A stretch of DNA of 16,813 bases, taken from NCBI GenBank assembly GCA_019424695.1, contig JAHYZA010000002.1:1-16813 (forward strand). The letters run 5' to 3'. This document shows, one piece after another, positions 1-7,165 of the stretch. The position numbers and the translations under genes were made by a program. Positions within the stretch are counted from its first letter, which is position 1. Each line of letters opens with the position of its first letter. Origin of the DNA: Oscillospiraceae bacterium (lineage in GTDB: Bacteria; Bacillota; Clostridia; Oscillospirales; Ruminococcaceae). The notes below the pieces were generated by a model. The model saw nothing but the letters and a program-made list of their open reading frames with translations, ran no database searches and was not told the DNA's origin.

Positions 1-55
1 GAGCGCCACCTTGCCAAGGTGGAGGTAGCGAGTTCGAGCCTCGTCGGCCGCTCCA
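1..55 (+). tRNA. tRNA-Gly (GCC), 3' part only
   Basis: The left window edge cuts off the acceptor 5' strand and most of the D arm. Visible are a 5-bp anticodon stem (CCACC/GGTGG) around loop TTGCCAA with anticodon GCC at 13-15, a T arm with a TTCGAGC loop, the acceptor 3' strand CGGCCGC, and an encoded TCCA end at 52-55. It reads glycine GGC/GGU codons. A terminator follows at once, so this is a separate transcription unit or the last tRNA of one. Confidence 0.95.
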
Positions 56-66
56 ACAAACAGTGG

Positions 67-91
67 AAACCGGCTCCAAAAGCCGGTTTTT
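67..91 (+). terminator. Intrinsic terminator after tRNA-Gly
   Basis: A 9-bp stem (AAACCGGCT with AGCCGGTTT) and a 5-nt loop are followed by a T run at 87-91. It separates tRNA-Gly from tRNA-Cys only 11 bp before the latter, so it could also act as a processing or attenuation hairpin between two co-transcribed tRNAs. Confidence 0.8.
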
Positions 92-101
92 CACTCATTA
101 T

Positions 102-176
<75 letters not shown>

Positions 177-210
177 AAACGCGTCACAAATTGTGACGCG
201 TTTCTTTTTT
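177..210 (+). terminator. Intrinsic terminator after tRNA-Cys
   Basis: A perfect 11-bp stem (AAACGCGTCAC paired with GTGACGCGTTT) with a 5-nt loop is followed by a T-rich tract ending near 210. It lies 20 bp before the cobalamin adenosyltransferase start codon. Confidence 0.9.
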
Positions 211-231
211 ATTGAATAAGGAGTTTCCGTT

Positions 232-729
232 ATGATTCATCTTTACTGGGGCGACGGCAAGGGAAAGACCACTGCCGCTATGGGACTGGCATTGCGTGCG
301 CTGGGACACAACCGCCGGGTTGTGATCGTGCAGTTTCTCAAAGACGGTACCAGCGGGGAGATTGAACCGTTGCGCCGTCTGGGAGCCTGTATATATGCCT
401 GCCCTAACGCTAAGTTTACCTGGCTGATGAATGATGCCGAACGAGCCCAGGCACGAGAGAACGCCACCGCTGCACTCCGCCAGGCTATAGCGCAGCCCTG
501 GGATCTTTTGGTTCTGGATGAGGCATGTGCCGCTTGGGAAAATGATCTGGTAGACCGGGCGTTGTTACAGCACACCGTGATGTGCGCTGAGGCGGCCTCT
601 GAGGTGGTTTTAACAGGCCGTTCTCCGGCAGACTGGATGAAGGTCTCCGCAGACTATTCGACCGAAATGAGAGCCTGTCAGCACCCTTATACAAAGGGCA
701 CCCCAGCCCGGGAGGGGATAGAATACTGA
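232..729 (+). CDS. cobO: Corrinoid adenosyltransferase (CobO/BtuR/CobA type)
   Basis: This 165-residue cytosolic enzyme is expected to transfer the 5'-deoxyadenosyl group of ATP to cob(I)alamin or cob(I)yrinic acid a,c-diamide, giving the coenzyme B12 form. Seen in the sequence: the family's modified P-loop GDGKGKTT at residues 7-14, a Walker B-like LLVLDEA near residues 92-98, and the signature C-terminus HPYTKGTPAREGIEY at 151-165. It is a little shorter than the E. coli enzyme (about 196), which has an extra N-terminal segment. The start at 232 has an AAGGAG at 218-223 with good spacing, and the P-loop begins straight after it. No other corrinoid gene is nearby, so a salvage role is likely. 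I see no convincing promoter in the 20 bp after the tRNA-Cys terminator. It could instead act on pathway intermediates if B12 synthesis genes lie elsewhere. Confidence 0.93.
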   Translation: MIHLYWGDGKGKTTAAMGLALRALGHNRRVVIVQFLKDGTSGEIEPLRRLGACIYACPNAKFTWLMNDAERAQARENATAALRQAIAQPWDLLVLDEACAAWENDLVDRALLQHTVMCAEAASEVVLTGRSPADWMKVSADYSTEMRACQHPYTKGTPAREGIEY

Positions 730-744
730 CCGGTTCTTAAACAC

Positions 745-787
745 AAAAAGGTGGTCCTGTCTTTCGACTGGACCACCTTTTTTTCTT
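745..787. terminator. Bidirectional terminator between cobO and nadE
   Basis: A 13-bp stem (AAAAAGGTGGTCC at 745-757 with GGACCACCTTTTT at 770-782) has A and T tracts on both flanks. It can therefore end the plus-strand cobO transcript and the converging minus-strand nadE transcript. Confidence 0.9.
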
Positions 788-807
788 TAGGGTATTTCCG
801 TGCCCCT

Positions 808-2745
808 TTACAATACGATCTGTTCCAGTTCTGCCATCCATAGCGCATTGCAAGCGTCACTGGGCATGCGCCAATCTCCCCGGGGAGAAAGCGTAACGGA
901 GCCTACCTTCGGACCATCTGGCAGGCAGCTGCGCTTAAACTGCTGCGCAAAGAAACGGCGATAAAAATTTTTCAGCCAATGAAGCAGGACTTCCGGTTCA
1001 TACTTGCCAGCAAAGGCAGTCCGGGCCAGATGATAAATTTTTGCAGGGCCGAAGCCGAAACGAAGCACATAGTACAAATAGAAATCGTGCAGCTCATAGG
1101 GACCAACCAGCTTTTCAGTCTGTTGGGCGATGGTTCCGTCTTCCGCGGTTGGCAAAAGTTCCGGACTGACCGGGGTATCCAGAATATCCAGCAGAACGCG
1201 GCTCAAAATATCATCCCCGCAGGTGTCTGCCACATACTGCACAATGTGCCGCACCAACGTTTTGGGGACACCTGCATTGACGCCGTACATACTCATGTGG
1301 TCACCGTTATAGGTGGCCCAGCCCAGTGCAAGTTCGCTCAGATCGCCGGTTCCAATCACAAAACCGCCATTCTTATTGGCGTAGTCCATAAGTTCCAACG
1401 TCCGTACACGCGCCTGGCAGTTTTCAAATGTGACATCATAGTTGGAGGCATCCTGACCGATATCTGCAAAATGGCTGTTCACCGTATTGGTGATATCGAT
1501 TTCTGCAAAGCTGACCCCCAAAGCCTCACACAGGATTTCCGCATTGGAACGCGTTCGTTTCGTTGTGCCAAAGCAGGGCATCGTCAGCGCAATAATATCT
1601 TTGGGATCGCGTTCCAGGACCCTGCAGGCACGCACGGCGACCAGCAAAGCCAGACAGCTGTCCAGACCGCCGGAAATGCCCAGCACAGCGCACCGGGCGT
1701 GCGTATGCTCCATACGCTTTGCAAGACCTTCCGCCTGAATGCGCAGAATCAATTCGCAGCGTTCCGCACGCGCATCCGCATCCTGCGGAACAAACGGTGC
1801 CGGCGAAATCTCCCGGGTCAGACAAAGTTCCGCCGGCATCAGTTCAAATTCCACTGTGGTATAGCCGTCGGGCTGCGGTATGAAGGAGGTATTGCGCTGG
1901 CGTTCCTGTACCATTCTGCCCAGGTCCAGCTCCGTGATAGCTTCCTCTCCTGCAAACGGCGCAGTCTCTGCCAATACCACGCCATTCTCCGCAATCAGGT
2001 CATGCCCCGCAAAGGTCATGTCCGTGGTGCTTTCTCCATGCCCCGCATCCGCATACAGATATCCGCAGAGCAAGCGCGCACTTTGTCCCGCCACCAGGTC
2101 TTTGCGGTAAGCCGCTTTGCCGATGGTCTCGTCGCTGGCCGACAGATTCGCAATCACCGTTGCTCCGGCCAGAGCATGTGCGCAGCTCGGAGGCACAGGC
2201 GCCCACAGATCCTCGCAAACCTCTACGCCCAACACAAAATCCGGCATCTGCTTGCAGGCAAACAAAAGATTGGTTCCAATCAGCGTTTCCTGCCCGGCGT
2301 ATTCTATATATTCAGCCTCCCGCATACCGGGGATAAAATGCCGCATTTCATAAAACTCACTGTAATTGGGCAGATACGTTTTGGGGACCAGGCCCAGAAG
2401 TTCTCCACCGCATACCACGGCAGCACAATTGTATAGTTTGCCGTTATGGCGCACCGGAACACCTACCACTGTCACCAGATTCAGCCCTTTGCTGGCCTGC
2501 AAAATGGTCGCGAGTGCTTTCTCGGCACCACGCAACAGGGGTGCCTGCAAGAACAGGTCGCTGCAGGTATAGCCAGTCAGGCACAATTCCGGCAGACAGA
2601 GCAGATGAACATTTTCCGCCGCAAATGCCTGCATGGCGTCCACGATCTGTTCAGCGTTGTATTCGCAGTCCGCCACACGCAAAGCCGGGCTGATCGCAGC
2701 CGCACGGATAAAACCATTCTCAAACGCGGGAAAGCTGTACTTCAT
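808..2745 (-). CDS. nadE: Glutamine-dependent NAD+ synthetase
   Basis: A 645-residue two-domain cytosolic enzyme for the last step of NAD synthesis: deamido-NAD + ATP + glutamine gives NAD+. The N-terminal nitrilase-fold glutaminase carries the expected Glu-Lys-Cys triad: E53 in LPELCLTGY, K122 in LVPKTYLPN and C177 in VEVCEDLW. The C-terminal synthetase domain carries the ATP-pyrophosphatase loop SGGLDS at 358-363 and a conserved GTGDLSELALGWATYNGDH segment. The length fits the long glutamine-using form, so ammonia is channelled internally rather than taken from solution. The ATG at 2743-2745 is preceded by AAGGAAG at suitable spacing. The gene is monocistronic, with its own promoter upstream and a shared terminator downstream. 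Confidence 0.96.
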   Translation of the reverse strand: MKYSFPAFENGFIRAAAISPALRVADCEYNAEQIVDAMQAFAAENVHLLCLPELCLTGYTCSDLFLQAPLLRGAEKALATILQASKGLNLVTVVGVPVRHNGKLYNCAAVVCGGELLGLVPKTYLPNYSEFYEMRHFIPGMREAEYIEYAGQETLIGTNLLFACKQMPDFVLGVEVCEDLWAPVPPSCAHALAGATVIANLSASDETIGKAAYRKDLVAGQSARLLCGYLYADAGHGESTTDMTFAGHDLIAENGVVLAETAPFAGEEAITELDLGRMVQERQRNTSFIPQPDGYTTVEFELMPAELCLTREISPAPFVPQDADARAERCELILRIQAEGLAKRMEHTHARCAVLGISGGLDSCLALLVAVRACRVLERDPKDIIALTMPCFGTTKRTRSNAEILCEALGVSFAEIDITNTVNSHFADIGQDASNYDVTFENCQARVRTLELMDYANKNGGFVIGTGDLSELALGWATYNGDHMSMYGVNAGVPKTLVRHIVQYVADTCGDDILSRVLLDILDTPVSPELLPTAEDGTIAQQTEKLVGPYELHDFYLYYVLRFGFGPAKIYHLARTAFAGKYEPEVLLHWLKNFYRRFFAQQFKRSCLPDGPKVGSVTLSPRGDWRMPSDACNALWMAELEQIVL

Positions 2746-2778
2746 AGCTCAACTTCCTTTTTCATAAATTCTAAGGGT

Positions 2779-2807
2779 ATCATAGCACAGCACGTCCTCT
2801 GCCGCAA
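2779..2807 (-). promoter_or_regulatory. Sigma-A promoter for nadE
   Basis: On the minus strand, TTGCGG (2807-2802), a 17-bp spacer and TATGAT (2784-2779), with a TGC extended -10 directly upstream. It lies about 35 bp before the nadE start codon and is back to back with the promoter of the HTH operon. Confidence 0.7.
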
Positions 2808-2830
2808 GTAAAACGACAATTTGTAATATA

Positions 2831-2862
2831 TACTTGACATAATGTAAGTTCAATGCTATACT
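2831..2862 (+). promoter_or_regulatory. Promoter with overlapping operator-like inverted repeat (HTH operon)
   Basis: TTGACA (2834-2839), 17-bp spacer, TATACT (2857-2862): a near-consensus sigma-A promoter. An inverted repeat overlaps the -35 box and spacer: ACTTGACAT, one central A, then ATGTAAGT, symmetric except for one extra G in the left arm. Since the first gene encodes a Cro/CI-type HTH protein, autorepression at this site is a reasonable inference. Confidence 0.75.
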
Positions 2863-2903
2863 GCAACTACAGGAAGTCGACACCTGAAAGCAAGGAGGCA
2901 CGA

Positions 2904-3101
2904 ATGGCAAAAAATCTGAAGCTCAAGGCGGCGCGTGCCGAAAAAGACATGACTCAGGGCGCACTGGCTGAAGCGGTCGGCGTTTCCCGCCAGACAATCA
3001 ACGCAATTGAGAAAGGGGAGTATAACCCCACGATCCATCTTTGCAGAAACATCTGTAAGGTCCTGGGCAAAACCCTGAACGATCTTTTCTGGGAGGAGTA
3101 A
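2904..3101 (+). CDS. Small HTH transcriptional regulator (Cro/CI, XRE family)
   Basis: A 65-residue protein that is almost entirely one HTH_3 domain. The recognition region reads TQGALAEAVGVSRQTINAIE, followed by KGEYNPTIHLCRNICKVLG and a short acidic end, as in YozG-type small regulators. I chose the ATG at 2904 because AAGGAGG at 2892-2898 precedes it and the fold starts directly after; an upstream ATG in frame at 2853 lies inside the promoter. It is the first gene of a three-gene operon with two membrane proteins and probably controls the operon from the inverted repeat over its promoter. This family often pairs with small membrane proteins, but the signal it responds to is not visible here. 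Confidence 0.92.
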   Translation: MAKNLKLKAARAEKDMTQGALAEAVGVSRQTINAIEKGEYNPTIHLCRNICKVLGKTLNDLFWEE

Positions 3102-3106
3102 AGAGG

Positions 3107-3568
3107 ATGAAGCTGAATATTTTTTCCAAAAAGAATCTGTTGGATGAAATGCAAGAGCAAACGCTTCGCAAATTGGAAAGCCGCGGATTCTGGCTTTTAT
3201 GGTGGGGGCTGTTGGCCGCAATGGCCATACAGTGTCTCATGGGTACCCCTGCAAAAGAGATGGTGGCAGAATGGATTCTGTTCATGGCCACCTGCCTGTA
3301 CATGCTTGTAGGATGTATTCGCAACGGCATATGGGATCGCCATATCCGCGCCAATTCCGGAGCAAATGCCGCAGGTTCGCTGGTGGCCGGTGCAGCCGTC
3401 TTTCTTTTTGGCGTAGCGGAAAGAGGCTATTGGCCGGGCGCTTTGTTCAGCGGTGTATTTACGGCAGCTCTCTGTTTTGTGGTACTGCAGATCATCGTGG
3501 CAATTTACCAAAGGCGCCACGAGCAACTTGAACATCCGAAGGAGGACGAAGATGAACACATCCACTGA
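3107..3568 (+). CDS. Four-helix membrane protein of unknown function (DUF6773-like)
   Basis: A 153-residue protein with a basic, amphipathic N-terminus (residues 1-27), four likely membrane helices at about 28-46, 52-71, 88-104 and 111-133, and a highly acidic, His-containing C-terminal tail (HPKEDEDEHIH). It resembles the short membrane proteins that follow YozG-type regulators in Clostridia (I recall the label DUF6773), but I do not know a function. Its ATG lies 5 bp after the HTH stop codon, and its ribosome site (GGGAGGAG) is inside the end of that gene, so the two are tightly coupled. Its 3' end overlaps the next gene by 17 bp. Confidence 0.85.
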   Translation: MKLNIFSKKNLLDEMQEQTLRKLESRGFWLLWWGLLAAMAIQCLMGTPAKEMVAEWILFMATCLYMLVGCIRNGIWDRHIRANSGANAAGSLVAGAAVFLFGVAERGYWPGALFSGVFTAALCFVVLQIIVAIYQRRHEQLEHPKEDEDEHIH

Positions 3569-4550
3569 AACCAGCAAACGGGAACTGATTGTGTTTTTTG
3601 CAACAGCCTTTGCGGTACCGTATCTGATGGGAATTCCACTGGCCGTCTGTCAGCGGGCCGGGTATGACACCTCCTGTTTTGCCAACGCGCAGATGCTGTA
3701 TCCGGCCGCCGGTGTGATGCTGGCCTATCTGCTGGCGCGCCGGCCGACACTGCCTAGACGCTTCTATCTGCTACATATACTTTCCACTGCGGCCTGTATG
3801 ATCCTCAGCCTGTTGTCGGTTTTGCTTCCGTCTTTGCCCTGGATTTTGTACATCAATATCGTTTTGGTTGTTGCTTCTGTGCTCGGATGGATTTTCCTGC
3901 TGACCGACAAAAAAGAAAAACGGAAAGCATACGGCCTTTGCTGGCAGGGAACCGTGCAAACGGCGCTGTGGGTTTGCGCGCTTTTTCTTGCCCTGAAAAC
4001 CGGCATGATGTTTCTGTCCGTCTACGGAGAGGGCGGAGAAGCCTGGGATTCCTATCTGGCATATTGGCAAACCTACGTTCCATGGGTCAATACGCTGCTG
4101 ATGATTCCGAACTTTTTCCTCTGCTTCCTGCCGTTTTTGGGAGAAGAGTACGGCTGGCGGTATTATCTGACCCCCATTCTCCAAAAACGTTTTGGCTTGC
4201 GCCGCGGGGTGTTATTGCTGGGTGTTTTGTGGGGCGTATGGCATCTGCCGCTCAATCTGTTTTTCTACAGCCCGGAAACCTCCCTGCAAAGTCTTGTGGC
4301 GCAGATCATCGTCTGCATCACACTGGGCATCTTCTTCACTTTCGGGTACGAAATCAGCGGCCGCAACATTTGGGTTCCCGTTTTGCTGCATTACCTGAAC
4401 AATAACATGATTCTGGTCTGGGCTGGGACCGCGGACATCAGCAATCAGGTTTACACCTGGGCCGATATTGCGCTTTCTGCCATCCTGTACGGCGTCTGCT
4501 TCCTGCCGTTCCTTGCCAGCCGGGTATTCAAGAATCCCCGGATCACCTGA
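3552..4550 (+). CDS. CPBP-family intramembrane glutamic protease
   Basis: A 332-residue multi-spanning protein with about eight hydrophobic segments. The CPBP (CAAX protease/bacteriocin-processing) motifs are all present: EE at 198-199 with R203 (EEYGWR), H231 in VWHLPLN, and H280 with N284 in HYLNNN. These are the residues of the Rce1-like active site. Family members process prenylated proteins in eukaryotes and are linked in bacteria to bacteriocin immunity, peptide maturation or regulated proteolysis; the substrate here is unknown. The start at 3552 follows GGAGGA at 3541-3546 and lies inside the preceding gene (17-bp overlap), so translation is coupled. An upstream in-frame ATG at 3453 lies deep in that gene and has no ribosome site. 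No peptide precursor gene is evident next to it. Confidence 0.92.
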   Translation: MNTSTETSKRELIVFFATAFAVPYLMGIPLAVCQRAGYDTSCFANAQMLYPAAGVMLAYLLARRPTLPRRFYLLHILSTAACMILSLLSVLLPSLPWILYINIVLVVASVLGWIFLLTDKKEKRKAYGLCWQGTVQTALWVCALFLALKTGMMFLSVYGEGGEAWDSYLAYWQTYVPWVNTLLMIPNFFLCFLPFLGEEYGWRYYLTPILQKRFGLRRGVLLLGVLWGVWHLPLNLFFYSPETSLQSLVAQIIVCITLGIFFTFGYEISGRNIWVPVLLHYLNNNMILVWAGTADISNQVYTWADIALSAILYGVCFLPFLASRVFKNPRIT

Positions 4551-4563
4551 TTTGCTTATTCAT

Positions 4564-4606
4564 AAAAAACGACCTCCGCCGGGACTTCGGTGGAGGTCGT
4601 TTTGCT
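4564..4606. terminator. Bidirectional terminator between CPBP gene and ACT gene
   Basis: A long stem (AAAACGACCTCCGCCG with CGGTGGAGGTCGTTTT, one G-T pair) has a 6-nt loop, and A/T tracts on both sides. It serves the plus-strand CPBP operon and the minus-strand lysine operon, whose last gene ends at 4622. Confidence 0.88.
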
Positions 4607-4621
4607 TGAGGGTATTGTTTT

Positions 4622-5077
4622 CTATACTTCAAATGTTTTGTGAAGTGCTTCCAGGGCCGCATCTTCATCCTGCTGGCGGATCAGCAAAGAAATATCAAGG
4701 TCACTGGTCGTAATCAGCACGATCTCAATGCCTGCTCCAGCCAGGGCGGAAAGCGCACGTGCCGCCACACCGCAGCTGGTGACCATTTCTTCGCCAAATA
4801 AATTGATCTTGCAGTAACCGCCAGAAACCAATGGAGGGTGCTGTTTGGCCGCAGCCGGCAGCGCTTTCATCACCGCCGCAAAATTATCGTAGCTGGTAGT
4901 GAAACTGAAATCTACCGCTGTACCACGAGGCGCACTCTGGCAGATCATATCCACTACAATGCCGGCCTTGGCGAATACATCAAGATGCTCCGCAAGGCTT
5001 TGAGCGCTGTACTGCGCGCCCGGGAACGTTGTGAGCAGGATATTTTGTTCGCTGCGAATTTTGCTCACGCCATACAT
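4622..5077 (-). CDS. Stand-alone tandem-ACT protein, aspartokinase regulatory-subunit-like
   Basis: A 151-residue protein with no catalytic kinase domain. It reads like the C-terminal half of lysine-sensitive aspartokinases: a first ACT segment with AKAGIVVDMICQSAP, then GVAARALSALAGAGIEIVLITTSDLDISLLI and a closing ALEALHKTFEV. B. subtilis aspartokinase II makes a similar small beta subunit by internal initiation in lysC; here it is its own gene. Its place as last gene of a lysine-riboswitch operon suggests lysine or threonine sensing, perhaps as a partner of an aspartokinase encoded elsewhere. The ATG at 5077 lies 21 bp after capA, with a weak AGAAAGGG site about 10 bp upstream. The ligand and partner are inference. 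Confidence 0.85.
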   Translation of the reverse strand: MYGVSKIRSEQNILLTTFPGAQYSAQSLAEHLDVFAKAGIVVDMICQSAPRGTAVDFSFTTSYDNFAAVMKALPAAAKQHPPLVSGGYCKINLFGEEMVTSCGVAARALSALAGAGIEIVLITTSDLDISLLIRQQDEDAALEALHKTFEV

Positions 5078-5098
5078 ACTGCATACACCCTTTCTGTT

Positions 5099-6337
5099 TT
5101 ATTCATCTAAAGCAAGGAACGGTTCGTCAATTGAACTGCGCAGGGTTTCTTCGATTTGTGCCCGAGACAGAGTAAACAGCCCGTGTGCAGCGCCCAGTTC
5201 GTCGGTATAGTCTTTGTACGGATAGACCCGAATGTTCTGGTATCCATCTTCGTATTGCGTTACCACCCCATGCAGCTTTGGGTTCAGCATCTCGACTTGT
5301 ACGGTACCATCCGGTTGTGTGGTTTTCTGGAACGTGATATCCAGAATCGCGCCAATCATGTTATCCGGTTGGGACTGCGCATTGATGAAATTTCCCAGGC
5401 TGTACGCCACAAAGGTTTGGTTTCCGCCTGCACCAGTCAGCCACTGCGCAGTCTGTGTCACATGCGGGTGTGTTCCAATGATCAGGTCCACTCCCTGATC
5501 CGCCAGCCATTGGGCCGTCTCCCTCTGGAATTCTGTCGTTTCATGGCTGCCTTCCACACCCCAGTGGCAGCTGACAACCAGCACATCGCAATGAGAGCGC
5601 ATATCTGCGACCTGTTTGGCGATGACATCCCGGTCATCAAGATAAACGACGCCATATTCGGAATCGCTGGGTGTGGGCAGTCCATTGGTATATTCGGTGT
5701 AAGAAAGATATCCAAATGTGATGCCATTGACCGTCTGGTACACATAATCATCATAGGTATTCAGATCATAGAATCCCATGTAAGCAACGTCATCCGGCAT
5801 GGAAGCCCAATGCTCCAGCGAAGAGATAATGCCTTCGGCCCCTTTGTCGTAGCTATGGTTGTTGGACATGCTGAACACACGGAAGCCGATGTCATACAGC
5901 GCGTTGGTAATATCGCCCGGCGTGGAGAAAAGGGGATAACCACTCGGCTCAAAGGCATCGTTAACTAGCGTCTCTTGATTCAGCCAATTCACATCGAACT
6001 GCGTGTAAAATTCACGCATGGGTTCGTAGGCTTCCGAAAAATCGTAGGAACCGTTTTCGCCGCGGTCCCGCGCCTGTAAAAAGATGCCGTCATGAATCAG
6101 GTCATCGCCTGTCGCCGAGAATCGTACCGTCTCTACCGTCGGTGTTGGCTCCGGCGTAGGGGCGGGGGTAGGTACAGGCGTGGGAGCAGGTGTTGCGGCC
6201 GGGACCGGCAATACAGTTGCTGCAAACGCAGTTACGCTGTTTTCCAGCGATTCTTGAAACAGGGAACCCAGCAGAACCCCACCCACGCCCACAGCAATGA
6301 CAACACAGGCTGCGATCTCGTTCTTTCTCAGACGCAT
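5099..6337 (-). CDS. CapA/PgsA-family membrane-anchored metallophosphatase-like protein
   Basis: A 412-residue protein with one N-terminal membrane helix (about 8-27), a Pro/Thr/Ala-rich linker (about 44-67) and an extracellular domain of the PGA_cap (CapA) type. Visible metal-site motifs are GDD at 77-79, NNH at 159-161, CHWG around H258 and GTHPH at 288-292. The family includes the poly-gamma-glutamate capsule protein PgsA/CapA, but many members stand alone; no pgsB or pgsC gene is present, so capsule formation cannot be claimed. A cell-wall or peptide substrate is possible, since it sits in the diaminopimelate operon. Its ATG overlaps the dapB stop region by 10 bp and lacks a good ribosome site, pointing to translational coupling with dapB. 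Confidence 0.88.
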   Translation of the reverse strand: MRLRKNEIAACVVIAVGVGGVLLGSLFQESLENSVTAFAATVLPVPAATPAPTPVPTPAPTPEPTPTVETVRFSATGDDLIHDGIFLQARDRGENGSYDFSEAYEPMREFYTQFDVNWLNQETLVNDAFEPSGYPLFSTPGDITNALYDIGFRVFSMSNNHSYDKGAEGIISSLEHWASMPDDVAYMGFYDLNTYDDYVYQTVNGITFGYLSYTEYTNGLPTPSDSEYGVVYLDDRDVIAKQVADMRSHCDVLVVSCHWGVEGSHETTEFQRETAQWLADQGVDLIIGTHPHVTQTAQWLTGAGGNQTFVAYSLGNFINAQSQPDNMIGAILDITFQKTTQPDGTVQVEMLNPKLHGVVTQYEDGYQNIRVYPYKDYTDELGAAHGLFTLSRAQIEETLRSSIDEPFLALDE

Positions 6338-7095
6338 GGCAGTTTACCGCGCAGAAGGTCGGTCATCGTATAATAGCCGGGTTTCTGCTTTCCCAAATAT
6401 AGCGCCGCCTGGATAGCACCATCGGCAAATACGCCGCGGCTGCCAGCGCTGTGCTGCAAAGTCAGCACTTCCTCCGGACCGCAGAAGAGGACCTCGTGTT
6501 CGCCGACAATTCCGCCGCCACGTACCGCGCTGATCCCCAACTCCTTGTCACCGCGTTTCTGTCGCACCTGAGAGCGGTCGTATACATACTCGTATTTGCC
6601 TCCTGCTTCTGCATTGATGGCTTCTGCAATCATAAGTGCCGTGCCGCTGGGAGCATCCAGTTTGTTGCGATGATGTTTCTCCACGATTTCAATGTCAAAC
6701 TCGTCGCTCAAAACACGGGTTGCCTGACGAGCCAGTTCAATCAGAACATTGACCCCAAGGGACATATTGGCACTGCGGAAAACAGGTGTTTTCAGGCTGG
6801 CGGTTTCCAATGCCGATTCATCGTCTTTGGAAAGGCCCGTCGAGCAGATCACGCAGGGCAAGCCGTGTTCCGCACCATAAGAAGCGGCGGCTACTGCGCC
6901 CGCCGGGGAAGAGAAATCGATAATGACACCCTGATGGCAAAGCTGCGCAAAATCGGTATACACCGGAATGGCACCCACATTGCCCGCCTCGCGGTCCACA
7001 CCCGCAATCACCCGACAATCTTCTCGGCCGGAAATTTTCTCTACCAGTGTCCGACCCATACGGCCGTAAATTCCTTGGATAATGATATCCGTCAT
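6328..7095 (-). CDS. dapB: 4-hydroxy-tetrahydrodipicolinate reductase
   Basis: A 255-residue cytosolic enzyme that reduces hydroxy-tetrahydrodipicolinate with NAD(P)H in the diaminopimelate/lysine pathway. The Rossmann nucleotide loop is GIYGRMG at 8-14 (Tyr where many homologues have Ala), and the signature EKHHRNKLDAPSGTA at 139-153 holds the catalytic His pair 141-142 and the Lys that donates a proton. The length is slightly under the usual 265-270. It follows dapA in the same direction, with a 70-bp gap that contains a terminator-like hairpin; a GGAAAGGA ribosome site precedes the ATG. Confidence 0.97.
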   Translation of the reverse strand: MTDIIIQGIYGRMGRTLVEKISGREDCRVIAGVDREAGNVGAIPVYTDFAQLCHQGVIIDFSSPAGAVAAASYGAEHGLPCVICSTGLSKDDESALETASLKTPVFRSANMSLGVNVLIELARQATRVLSDEFDIEIVEKHHRNKLDAPSGTALMIAEAINAEAGGKYEYVYDRSQVRQKRGDKELGISAVRGGGIVGEHEVLFCGPEEVLTLQHSAGSRGVFADGAIQAALYLGKQKPGYYTMTDLLRGKLPCV

Positions 7096-7117
7096 AGGTT
7101 TTCAATCCTTTCCAAAA

Positions 7118-7160
7118 TGCAAAAGCCGACCTCGCGGCAAATTATTGCCACGGGTCGGCT
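7118..7160 (-). terminator. Terminator-like hairpin between dapA and dapB
   Basis: On the minus strand a stem AGCCGACC/GGTCGGCT continues, after small internal mismatches, into a second 5-bp stem closing on a 4-nt loop, and is followed by TTTTGCATTTT. The U tract is interrupted, so partial termination or mRNA stabilisation between dapA and dapB is more likely than a full stop. Confidence 0.6.
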
Positions 7161-7165
7161 GCTCG

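Noticed and set aside
979..2436. Long plus-strand open frame (485 codons) opposite nadE
   Set aside because: It is the antisense shadow of a clear NAD synthetase, has no ribosome site, and its composition (many His, Arg, Gln, Phe) is typical of an opposite-strand frame.
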